Notes under the pieces: model-generated
What the model was told of the DNA's origin: nothing
The model's input: the letters and a program-made list of their open reading frames with translations, nothing else
Database searches by the model: none
Translations under genes and position numbers: made by a program
In this document: positions 57,010 through 64,000 of the stretch, piece by piece
Position numbering within the stretch: position 1 is the first letter of the stretch
Layout of the letters: the number at the start of each line of letters is the position of its first letter
Assembly (NCBI RefSeq): GCF_003850345.1
Contig: NZ_CP027707.1
Location: forward strand, 7,001,156 to 7,065,155
From: Pseudomonas chlororaphis subsp. piscium
GTDB taxonomy: Bacteria > Pseudomonadota > Gammaproteobacteria > Pseudomonadales > Pseudomonadaceae
DNA: 64,000 bases
Direction of reading: 5' to 3'

Positions 57010-58901
57010 GCGCTTTGCTCCAACTGACGGCCCGCGCCGCGTTTTTTCAAGTGAATCATCAACAGGGAAATCGCTGCTGGGGTAACGCCCGGGATCCGCG
57101 AAGCCTGGCCCAGGGTTTCAGGACGAGTGGCGCCGAGCTTGCTCTGGATCTCTTTCGAGAGGCCGGAGATGTTGCTGTAGTCGATATCCACAGGCAGCTT
57201 GGTGTCTTCGCTGGCCCGCAGACGAGCGATTTCGTCCTGCTGGCGATCAATGTAACCGGCGTACTTGGTCTTGATCTCGACCTGCTCGGCGACCTGTGGA
57301 TCTTCTGCGCCCTGCCCGGTCACTTCGACCAGACCAGCGTAGTCGATTTCCGGACGGCTCAGCAGATTCAGCAAGTTGTACTCATGAGTCAGCGGCGTGC
57401 CGAACTTTTCAGCGATCGCATCGCCTTGTTCGGTACCCGGGCGAACCCAGGTGCTTTTCAAACGCTGCTCTTCCAGGGCAATGCCTTCACGCTTCTTGCA
57501 GAACGCAGCCCAACGGACATCGTCGACCAGACCCAGTTCCCGACCTTTTTCGGTCAGGCGCAGGTCGGCGTTGTCTTCGCGCAGGATCAGGCGGTATTCG
57601 GCACGGGATGTGAACATCCGATACGGTTCCTGAGTTCCCAGGGTAATCAGGTCGTCCACCAACACACCGATGTAGGCCTCGTCGCGACGCGGGCACCAGC
57701 TGTCTTTGCCCTGCGCGCGCAATGCGGCGTTGGCTCCGGCGAGCAGACCCTGGGCGCCGGCTTCTTCATAGCCGGTGGTGCCGTTGATCTGGCCGGCAAA
57801 GAACAGGCCGCCGATCACTTTGGTTTCCAGGCTGTACTTCAGGTCGCGTGGATCGAAGTAGTCGTATTCGATGGCGTAGCCGGGACGCACGATGTGGGCG
57901 TTTTCCATGCCGCGGATCGATTGCACGATCTGCAACTGCACATCGAACGGCAAGGATGTGGATATCCCGTTCGGATACAGCTCGTGAGTGGTCAGGCCTT
58001 CCGGTTCGATGAAGACCTGATGGCTTTCCTTGTCGGCAAAGCGATGGATCTTGTCCTCGATCGATGGGCAGTAACGCGGACCAATCCCCTCAATCACCCC
58101 GGAGTACATCGGCGAACGATCAAGGTTGGAAGCAATGATCTCGTGGGTACGGGCATTGGTATGGGTGATCCAGCAGCTGACCTGCCGCGGATGCTGCTCT
58201 TTCGAGCCCAGGAACGACATCACCGGAATCGGTGTATCGCCCGGTTGTTCAGTCATCACCGAGAAATCCACGGAACGGCCATCGATACGTGGCGGCGTGC
58301 CGGTTTTCAGGCGACCGACACGCAGCGGCAGTTCACGCAGGCGCTGGGCCAGGGCGATCGAAGGTGGATCGCCGGCGCGACCGCCAGAATAGTTCTGCAT
58401 CCCGATGTGGATAAGTCCACCCAGGAAGGTACCGGTGGTCAACACCACCGATTCGGCGAAGAAACGCAGGCCCATTTGGGTCACTACGCCACGGACCTGG
58501 TCCTGTTCGACGATCAGGTCATCCGCCGCCTGTTGAAATATCCACAGGTTCGGCTGGTTTTCCAGGATTTCGCGGACCGCTGCTTTGTACAGAATACGGT
58601 CGGCTTGAGCGCGAGTAGCGCGCACGGCCGGGCCTTTGCGGCTGTTCAACACCCGAAACTGAATACCACCTTTATCGGTAGCTGTGGCCATCGCGCCGCC
58701 GAGGGCATCGATTTCTTTGACCAAATGACTTTTACCGATCCCGCCAATCGCGGGGTTGCAGCTCATCGCTCCGAGGGTTTCCACGTTGTGCGTCAGCAAC
58801 AGGGTTTTTGCCCCCATGCGTGCTGATGCAAGTGCTGCCTCGGTACCGGCATGACCGCCGCCGATGACGATCACTTCAAAACGGGAAGGGAAATCCACCA
58901 C
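57006..58901 (-). CDS. mnmG: tRNA U34 carboxymethylaminomethyl synthase, FAD subunit
   Basis: A 631-residue FAD protein. N-terminal [16 protein letters not shown] (FAD) and [19 protein letters not shown]; the Cys-containing motif and C-terminal [18 protein letters not shown] are typical of GidA/MnmG. With MnmE it makes the cmnm5 modification at the wobble uridine of several tRNAs. It is the gene next to oriC in E. coli; here a DnaA-box cluster lies upstream. Confidence 0.97.
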   Translation of the reverse strand: MVDFPSRFEVIVIGGGHAGTEAALASARMGAKTLLLTHNVETLGAMSCNPAIGGIGKSHLVKEIDALGGAMATATDKGGIQFRVLNSRKGPAVRATRAQADRILYKAAVREILENQPNLWIFQQAADDLIVEQDQVRGVVTQMGLRFFAESVVLTTGTFLGGLIHIGMQNYSGGRAGDPPSIALAQRLRELPLRVGRLKTGTPPRIDGRSVDFSVMTEQPGDTPIPVMSFLGSKEQHPRQVSCWITHTNARTHEIIASNLDRSPMYSGVIEGIGPRYCPSIEDKIHRFADKESHQVFIEPEGLTTHELYPNGISTSLPFDVQLQIVQSIRGMENAHIVRPGYAIEYDYFDPRDLKYSLETKVIGGLFFAGQINGTTGYEEAGAQGLLAGANAALRAQGKDSWCPRRDEAYIGVLVDDLITLGTQEPYRMFTSRAEYRLILREDNADLRLTEKGRELGLVDDVRWAAFCKKREGIALEEQRLKSTWVRPGTEQGDAIAEKFGTPLTHEYNLLNLLSRPEIDYAGLVEVTGQGAEDPQVAEQVEIKTKYAGYIDRQQDEIARLRASEDTKLPVDIDYSNISGLSKEIQSKLGATRPETLGQASRIPGVTPAAISLLMIHLKKRGAGRQLEQSA

Positions 58902-58984
58902 GCACCTCGTGCCTGCTTATATGGGTAAAAAAGGATGGGTTCTTGGGATAACGGACAAGTATAGGGTCTTCGCCCTTCCTAAAG

Positions 58985-59305
58985 AACCCTTTGCACAAAA
59001 TTTAACCAGCTGTGGATGACTCACGGACAATAGAAATTAAAAAGAAAGAAATTTATTAAATCTTTGTTTTTATGTTTATTCTTAGGCACCGACCTATCTG
59101 TGGATAGATTCATACAGCCCTTTGTTTTCAATGTGTACAGAGATTCAAAAGTCTGTGGTTAGGTGGCAACGAGGCCCTTGGATAACCAGCGTAAGCCTGT
59201 GGATTAAAGTGGTGCTTATCCACAGATCGGGTTTTCCTCAGTTTTGACGCCCTGTTATCAACTGAGCCTAAGGGCAGTTATTCACAGGGCTTAATCCACA
59301 GAAAA
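58985..59305. other. AT-rich, DnaA-box-rich intergenic region between mnmG and mnmE (origin-like)
   Basis: Between mnmG and the REP upstream of mnmE. It holds an AT-rich tract (about 59025-59085) and, to its right, a set of DnaA-box-like 9-mers: TGTGGATGA (59011-59019), TGTGGATAG (59099-59107), TGTGGTTAG (59154-59162), TGTGGATTA (59198-59206), TTATCCACA (59216-59224, perfect), TTATTCACA (59278-59286) and TAATCCACA (59292-59300). The layout of an AT-rich block beside a box array next to gidA/mnmG is like E. coli oriC. The expected Pseudomonas origin is the rpmH-dnaA gap, so this may be a secondary or ancestral origin or a DnaA reservoir. Confidence 0.6.
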
Positions 59306-59393
59306 AAGCTTAGCCGACCAAAGGGCGCCCACGAGAAATCCGCCAAAGCGCCCGATGGCGCCCAGCAAACTCGGAAATGGTGGGGAGTACGAG

Positions 59394-59479
59394 GGATGCG
59401 GGAGCGGGTTCGCCCGTGATGCCGGCGGAACACCGCCATTGAGCATCACGAGCGAGCCGTCGAACGGCTGCTCCTACAG
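59394..59479. repeat. REP-like inverted repeat downstream of mnmE
   Basis: Arms GGGAGCGGGTTCGCCCGTGATGC and GCATCACGAGCGAGCC...GGCTGCTCCTAC in inverted order (split for length), with an interior hairpin GGCGGAACACCGCC. It lies just past the mnmE stop in the direction of transcription and may act as its terminator. Related to, but diverged from, the other REP pairs in the window. Confidence 0.65.
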
Positions 59480-59489
59480 GGGGATGGGG

Positions 59490-60860
59490 TTATTTACCGA
59501 TACAGAAGCTGGAGAAGATCCGGCCCAGCAGGTCGTCCGAGCTGAAAGCACCGGTAATTTCTCCCAGGGATTGCTGGGCTTGACGCAGGTCTTCAGCCAG
59601 CAGCTCGCCGGCACCGGCCAGGGTCAATTGCGAACGGCCATGTTCAAGCGCCTCACTGGCGTGGTGCAGGGCTTCCAGGTGACGCCTGCGTGCGCTGAAG
59701 CTGCTTTCGGAAGTCTGCTCGTAACCCATGCAGGCCTTGAGGTGCTCACGCAGCAGTTCCAGGCCCTCTCCTCCCGCCTTGGCGCTCAGGCTGATAGTCA
59801 CATGGCCATCGTCGCTGACTTCCAAGGCGATTGCTTCGCTGGTCAGGTCGGCCTTGTTGCGGATCAGCGTGACTTTCGCCGGATCCGGCCGCTGCTCCAG
59901 GAACTCCGGCCACAGGGCGAAGGGGTCCAGCGCTTCCGGCGCTGTGGCGTCGACCACCAGCAATACGCGGTCGGCTTCGCCAATGGCCTTGAGGGCACGT
60001 TCCACACCAATCTTTTCCACCTGGTCTTCGGTATCGCGCAGTCCCGCGGTATCCACAACGTGCAACGGCATACCGTCGATGTGGATATGTTCGCGCAGCA
60101 CATCCCGAGTAGTACCGGCGATCTCGGTGACAATGGCCGCTTCACGTCCGGCCAGGGCATTGAGCAGGCTGGACTTGCCGGCATTCGGTCGGCCAGCGAT
60201 GACCACGGTCATACCGTCACGCAGCAAGGCGCCCTGCCCGGCTTCGCGGACCACGGTGGATAACTCGTCGCGCACCGCATCGAGCATCTGCAGGACGTGG
60301 CCATCGGCCAGGAAGTCGATTTCTTCCTCGGGAAAATCGATGGCCGCCTCGACGTAGATACGCAGTGCGATCAATTGCTCGGTCAGGTTATGCACACGCT
60401 TGGAGAACGCCCCCTGCAAAGAGCGCAGTGCGTTGCGCGCGGCTTGTGCGGAACTGGCTTCGATCAGGTCGGCGATGGCTTCGGCCTGAGCCAGGTCGAG
60501 TTTGTCGTTGAGGAACGCACGCTCGCTGAATTCCCCCGGCCGGGCCAGGCGGCATCCCAGCTGCAGGCAACGCTGCAGCAACATATCCAGGACGATAGGG
60601 CCGCCGTGGCCCTGAAGTTCCAGTACGTCTTCACCGGTAAAGGAGTTCGGCCCCGGGAAATACAGGGCGATACCTTCATCCAGGACCTCGCTCCGATCAC
60701 TGAAAAACGGCCCGTAATGGGCGTAACGCGGTTTCAGCTCACGGCCGCTGATGGCCTTGGCGGCAACGCTGGCCAGCGGTCCGGAAATACGCACGATGCC
60801 CACACCACCACGCCCCTGGGCAGTGGCTACGGCTGCGATGGTTTCACGAGGGACATTCAT
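59490..60860 (-). CDS. mnmE: tRNA U34 modification GTPase
   Basis: A 456-residue GTPase. The N-terminal formyl-THF-binding domain starts [22 protein letters not shown]; the central G domain has G1 [15 protein letters not shown]2/G3 TTRDV and DTAGLRDT, and G4 NKAD. The C terminus has the conserved FSSFCIGK. It works with MnmG. The start MNVPRETI is chosen over an upstream ATG at 60890 lacking family homology. Confidence 0.97.
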   Translation of the reverse strand: MNVPRETIAAVATAQGRGGVGIVRISGPLASVAAKAISGRELKPRYAHYGPFFSDRSEVLDEGIALYFPGPNSFTGEDVLELQGHGGPIVLDMLLQRCLQLGCRLARPGEFSERAFLNDKLDLAQAEAIADLIEASSAQAARNALRSLQGAFSKRVHNLTEQLIALRIYVEAAIDFPEEEIDFLADGHVLQMLDAVRDELSTVVREAGQGALLRDGMTVVIAGRPNAGKSSLLNALAGREAAIVTEIAGTTRDVLREHIHIDGMPLHVVDTAGLRDTEDQVEKIGVERALKAIGEADRVLLVVDATAPEALDPFALWPEFLEQRPDPAKVTLIRNKADLTSEAIALEVSDDGHVTISLSAKAGGEGLELLREHLKACMGYEQTSESSFSARRRHLEALHHASEALEHGRSQLTLAGAGELLAEDLRQAQQSLGEITGAFSSDDLLGRIFSSFCIGK

Positions 60861-60903
60861 AACCCGCTCCAGACATAAAGAGGCAGACAAAAGTGACAGA
60901 TAG

Positions 60904-60930
60904 CAAAACGCCCCACTAGGGGGCGTTTTG
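60904..60930 (-). terminator. Rho-independent terminator after yidC
   Basis: Stem CAAAACGCCCC / GGGGCGTTTTG around the loop ACTAG, with T-rich ends on the minus strand, 21 bp past the yidC stop. Confidence 0.88.
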
Positions 60931-60951
60931 AGTGGTTATCCACAGCGTAGG

Positions 60952-62634
60952 TCAGGCAGCTGCTTTCTTGGTAGCGGCTTCGATCTTACGTGTGATGTAC
61001 CACTGTTGGGCGATCGACAGGCAGTTGTTCACAACCCAGTACAGCACCAGACCCGCCGGGAACCACAGGAAGAAGAAGGTGAAGATGATTGGCATCATTT
61101 TCATCACCTTGGCCTGCATCGGATCCGGAGGAGTCGGGTTCAGCTGCTGCTGGATGAACATGGTGGCGCCCATGATGATCGGCAGGATGAAGAACGGATC
61201 CTTGATCGACAGGTCGGTAATCCACAGCATGAACGGTGCCTGGCGCATTTCCACGCTTTCCAGGAGTACCCAGTACAAGGACAGGAACACCGGCATCTGC
61301 ACGAGGATTGGCAAGCAACCACCCAGCGGATTGATCTTCTCTTTCTTGTACAGCTCCATCATGGCTTGCGACATTTTCTGCCGGTCGTCGCCATGTTGCT
61401 CTTTCAGAGCCGCCAGTTTCGGCGCCACTGCACGCATGCGCGCCATGGATTTATAGCTGGCTGCCGACAGCGGGAAGAAGATCCCCTTGATCAGCATGGT
61501 CAGGAAGATGATCGACCAGCCCCAGTTACCCACAATGCTGTGGATATGTTGCAGCAGCCAGAAGATCGGCTGGGCAATGAACCACAGAATGCCGTAGTCG
61601 ACGGTCAGTTCCAGGCCTGGGGACAACTCTTTCAGCACGGCCTGGCTTTTCGGACCGGCGTACAGAGTGGCGGTGGTTTCAGCCTTGGCACCTGGTGCAA
61701 CGGTCAGCGCCGGGCCAGTGAAACCAATGATGTAGTTGCCTTGGTTGTCCTTGCGGGTCTGCACCACGTTGCTTTCGTTCTTCGCCGGAATCCAGGCGGT
61801 CACGAAGTAGTGTTGCAGCCAGGCAACCCAGCCACCTTGCACGGTTTCCTTCAACGAGCCCTTGTCGATATCTTTCATCGACACTTTTTTGTACGGCTCG
61901 GAACTTGTCCACAGGGCTGCGCCCAGGTAAGTCGCGGTGCCGGTGGCGGTGCTGGAAGAAGGATCGGAGCTGGCGTCGCGTTTGAGCTGGGCAAACAGGT
62001 TGCCAGTCCAGGCCTTGTTGCTGGTGTTGTCGATCAGATAGGTAACTTTCAGATCGTACAGACCGCGGGTAAAGGTGAAACGCTTGATGTAGTTGACGCC
62101 GGCGTCGCTGAATTTCAGGTCGACATTCAGCTGGTTCTGGCCGTCAGCCAGTTGATAAGTCTTTTTCTCGGCGGAGTAGACCGGGCGTCCTGCAGGACGG
62201 GCATCCGGACCGTTGACACCGGTCAGGCCGCTTTGCGCCAGATAAGTACGTTCGCCACCGTTATCGAACAGTTGGAACGGAATTTCCGGATGGTCCTGGC
62301 GACGTGGATACAGCGGCAGCTTCAGCTGGGCGATATCACCACCTTGAGGATCGATAGCCAGATCGAGCACATCCGTTTTTACCTGGATGAGGTCTTTGCT
62401 TGCCGCTACCGGGGTTTCGGTAGGGGTGCTGGTATCGGTATTCGCGCTGGGTACATCGGCACTGGCGGAAGCATTGTTACCAACAGGCGTATCCGGTAGA
62501 GCCGGGGTGGCGGTGTTGGCAGCAACATTCTGAGTCGGCAGGGCAGCCTGGCCATAATCCTGGTTCCACTTAAGAACCATGACGTAGGACACGATTGCCA
62601 GGGCGACGATCAGGATCGTGCGTTTAATATCCAT
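60952..62634 (-). CDS. yidC: Membrane protein insertase YidC
   Basis: A 560-residue inner-membrane insertase. An N-terminal anchor (TILIVALAIVSYVMVLKW) is followed by a periplasmic domain of ~310 residues with a long Thr/Pro/Ala-rich linker, then the conserved five-helix core with GWSIIFLTMLIKGIFFPLS (split at KG), MQMPVF-type LVQMPVFLSLYWVL and VNNCLSIAQQW. Family length is normal for gamma-proteobacteria. It inserts F0 c-subunits and other proteins; the yidD and rnpA genes precede it. Confidence 0.97.
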   Translation of the reverse strand: MDIKRTILIVALAIVSYVMVLKWNQDYGQAALPTQNVAANTATPALPDTPVGNNASASADVPSANTDTSTPTETPVAASKDLIQVKTDVLDLAIDPQGGDIAQLKLPLYPRRQDHPEIPFQLFDNGGERTYLAQSGLTGVNGPDARPAGRPVYSAEKKTYQLADGQNQLNVDLKFSDAGVNYIKRFTFTRGLYDLKVTYLIDNTSNKAWTGNLFAQLKRDASSDPSSSTATGTATYLGAALWTSSEPYKKVSMKDIDKGSLKETVQGGWVAWLQHYFVTAWIPAKNESNVVQTRKDNQGNYIIGFTGPALTVAPGAKAETTATLYAGPKSQAVLKELSPGLELTVDYGILWFIAQPIFWLLQHIHSIVGNWGWSIIFLTMLIKGIFFPLSAASYKSMARMRAVAPKLAALKEQHGDDRQKMSQAMMELYKKEKINPLGGCLPILVQMPVFLSLYWVLLESVEMRQAPFMLWITDLSIKDPFFILPIIMGATMFIQQQLNPTPPDPMQAKVMKMMPIIFTFFFLWFPAGLVLYWVVNNCLSIAQQWYITRKIEAATKKAAA

Positions 62635-62636
62635 GA

Positions 62637-62882
62637 TTACTCGGCCATCGAAGAAGAACGGGAGGTAGGGATAGGTGGAACCGGGTCATAACCACCGGGA
62701 TTCCACGGATGACAGCGACCTAAACGACGAAAGGTCAGCCAGCCACCGCGCAGAAGGCCATGATTTTCGATGGCTTCATACGCGTAGCAGGAACAGCTGG
62801 GGTAGAAACGACAGTGACTGGCCATCAGAGGACTAATGGCATAGCGATAAAACTGGATCGGAACGAGTGCCAGTTTACGCAT
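62637..62882 (-). CDS. yidD: Membrane protein insertion efficiency factor YidD
   Basis: An 81-residue protein with the family's Cys-rich core: [27 protein letters not shown] (split as [18 protein letters not shown] and [11 protein letters not shown]) and [12 protein letters not shown]. It overlaps rnpA by 8 bp and ends 2 bp before yidC. Helps YidC-dependent insertion. Confidence 0.95.
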   Translation of the reverse strand: MRKLALVPIQFYRYAISPLMASHCRFYPSCSCYAYEAIENHGLLRGGWLTFRRLGRCHPWNPGGYDPVPPIPTSRSSSMAE

Positions 62883-63276
62883 TCGGGCTGTCTACCCCTA
62901 CAGTTTCGGTTTTGACTGCTGGTGCCGGCTTGTTACGGGCCAGACGCTTCCAGAGTTTGTCGAAATGCTGAATCAATTCGGGGTTTTCTACATCGCCCAA
63001 ACCTTTGCGCGCGACGATAACGATGTCCCAGCCGACCAGAGAATCCTGGTGCAGGCGAAACGATTCGCGCATCAGACGTTTGAGGCGATTGCGCTCAACG
63101 GAGAGCTTGACGCTCTTTTTTCCGATAACCAGCCCCAGACGGGGATGATCCAGATCGTTGTTGCGCGCAAGGAGCAGGAGATTTTTCCCCGGAACCTTGC
63201 CGGTAGGGGAGTCAAAGACTGCCTTGAAATGCCGGGGGGTAAGCAGACGCTTTTCCCGACTGAAGTCCTGACTCAC
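62875..63276 (-). CDS. rnpA: RNase P protein component
   Basis: A 133-residue basic protein that with the RNase P RNA matures tRNA 5' ends. The motif [13 protein letters not shown] (about residues 61-73) is the RNR signature; [18 protein letters not shown] begins the family domain. The longer frame upstream overlaps rpmH in another phase, so the start must be downstream of 63293. GTG 63276 fits homology, but GGAG directly abuts it; CTG 63282 is an alternative. Confidence 0.9.
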   Translation of the reverse strand: MSQDFSREKRLLTPRHFKAVFDSPTGKVPGKNLLLLARNNDLDHPRLGLVIGKKSVKLSVERNRLKRLMRESFRLHQDSLVGWDIVIVARKGLGDVENPELIQHFDKLWKRLARNKPAPAVKTETVGVDSPNA

Positions 63277-63292
63277 CTCCAGTGCCGGAGTA

Positions 63293-63427
63293 TCAAACTG
63301 CCAGACGCGCACGACCTTTGGCGCGACGACGCGACAGGACGGCACGACCGTTCTTGGTAGCCATGCGAGCACGGAAACCGTGGGTACGAGCGCGTTTGAT
63401 AGTGCTTGGTTGGAAAGTACGTTTCAT
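63293..63427 (-). CDS. rpmH: 50S ribosomal protein L34
   Basis: A 44-residue, very basic protein: [19 protein letters not shown] at the start and [12 protein letters not shown] at the end. It matches bacterial L34. It lies 16 bp upstream of rnpA on the same strand and begins the rpmH-rnpA-yidD-yidC operon. It flanks oriC. Confidence 0.98.
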   Translation of the reverse strand: MKRTFQPSTIKRARTHGFRARMATKNGRAVLSRRRAKGRARLAV

Positions 63428-63539
63428 TGTCGTGTTACCTGGTTCGTCCACAACGGGCCGGAATGGCCCCCGTTTTAAGAGATCGGCGATTCTAGAGAAA
63501 GCAAGCCTCTAGGTCAATTTCCAACCAGCTTTTCCTTTA

Positions 63540-63990
63540 TCTGGGTATGTCCGGCTCCGAGGTTGAAGAACCGGGTCAGCCAGATATAAAAATAAAGAAG
63601 GGAATTATTTAAAGCTTTTCTGTAAAGCTTATAAAGGCTAGGGACGCTCCTATCTGTGGATAACTACACTCAGCCCTTATAGCACGTGCTGTACAGAGAA
63701 TGACAACACTGTCGAGAAACGGTGCTCTGCCTGTGCTGCGCTATCGGAAAAGCTGTGTGTGGAAAGGTGAGTTATCCACAGGCGGGTTATCCACCGATTT
63801 TCGCCCCCAGTTGTGCAATGCCCTTAGGCGTGGTTATCCACAGAGCTTATGCACATACCATTGGTCGTGTTTTTTCGGGATAAAGCGTTGATTCATAGCG
63901 CCCTGTGATCAAGCTACATGTGGATAAGTGTGCGTCTGATCGTTACAATGGCGGCTTGTTTTTGCCTCACCGGCTTTCAACTTAGGGGAT
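63540..63990. other. oriC: Chromosomal replication origin oriC
   Basis: Intergenic region between rpmH and dnaA, the established origin position in Pseudomonas. It has an AT-rich stretch (about 63580-63640, with repeated AAGCTT) and perfect DnaA boxes at 63655-63663, 63772-63780, 63834-63842 and 63919-63927, plus one-mismatch boxes TTATCCACC (63787-63795) and TTATGCACA (63847-63855). This arrangement matches what is known for P. putida and P. aeruginosa origins. Confidence 0.9.
63919..63949 (+). promoter_or_regulatory. Candidate dnaA promoter overlapping a DnaA box
   Basis: A -10-like TACAAT at 63944-63949 lies 17 bp after TGGATA (63921-63926), a 4/6 match to -35 that is inside the perfect DnaA box at 63919-63927. 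That would allow DnaA to repress its own gene. Prediction by eye. Confidence 0.4.
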
Positions 63991-63994
63991 ATCC

Positions 63995-64000
63995 GTGTCA
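63995..64000 (+). CDS. dnaA: Replication initiator DnaA, first two codons only
   Basis: GTG TCA at the window end, 7 nt after AGGGGA. The position after oriC and rpmH and the GTG-Ser start match Pseudomonas dnaA. Only six bases are present, so identification rests on synteny. Confidence 0.85.

Noticed and set aside
63681..63690. Palindrome AGCACGTGCT in oriC as a possible parS
   Set aside because: The parS consensus is TGTTCCACGTGGAACA; only the central CACGTG is shared. I found no full parS in the window.

Overview
The window is chromosomal DNA of a Pseudomonas, most likely of the P. fluorescens lineage (fluorescens/protegens/chlororaphis type). The case rests on gene order and protein sequence: the right end carries dnaA-oriC-rpmH-rnpA-yidD-yidC-mnmE-mnmG-rsmG-parA-parB-atpIBEFHAGDC-glmU-glmR-glmS. 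The left half carries the D-rhamnan (common polysaccharide antigen, A-band) LPS cluster rmd-gmd-wbpW-wzm-wzt-wbpX-wbpY-wbpZ with its five divergent accessory genes. The DNA is GC-rich with Pseudomonas-type REP palindromes, except for an AT-richer island at about 39.2-42.8 kb. The last six bases are the start of dnaA.

Layout. 1-4.64 kb: a plus-strand lipid operon (hydrolase/methyltransferase fusion, PAP2/dual-specificity phosphatase, small membrane protein, lysophosphatidate acyltransferase, CdsA-like cytidylyltransferase). 4.66-7.75 kb: a dihydrolipoyl dehydrogenase and a divergent Lrp regulator/LysE exporter pair, separated by REP pairs. 7.78-13.56 kb (minus): methyltransferase, acyltransferase, methyltransferase and two tandem glycosyltransferases. 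13.99-22.99 kb (plus): GDP-D-rhamnose synthesis, polymerisation and ABC export. 23.1-25.7 kb: a PPOX-type flavoprotein, a GST and a LysR regulator.

25.76-36.98 kb (minus) is the most unusual part. Twelve genes are packed as one almost gap-free, translationally coupled operon. In transcription order they encode a Gfo/Idh/MocA dehydrogenase, a DegT aminotransferase, a NUDIX hydrolase, a second DegT aminotransferase, an FAD oxidoreductase, a HAD protein with a changed motif I, a desaturase-like His-box membrane protein, an S-methyl-5'-thioadenosine phosphorylase, a NudK-like hydrolase, a solute-binding-fold protein with no signal peptide, an MFS transporter and a second HAD phosphatase. It looks like a small-molecule pathway (sugar, cyclitol or nucleoside oxidation, transamination, dephosphorylation, redox tailoring, export) that I cannot match to a characterised cluster. 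A possible 94-residue leader ORF and a hairpin lie upstream.

37.9-42.8 kb is an accessory stretch with a DUF3313-type lipoprotein, a glycine-zipper-like secreted protein, a ToxR/ToxS-like gene pair, a small exported protein, a decayed outer-membrane barrel gene and its intact paralogue. 43.1-64 kb is the conserved origin-proximal block. It holds the expected oriC between rpmH and dnaA, and also a second DnaA-box-rich, AT-rich intergenic region between mnmG and mnmE that resembles an origin. Perfect DnaA boxes are strongly over-represented in the window, but I saw none between about 24.2 and 43.0 kb, which includes the twelve-gene cluster and the AT-richer island.
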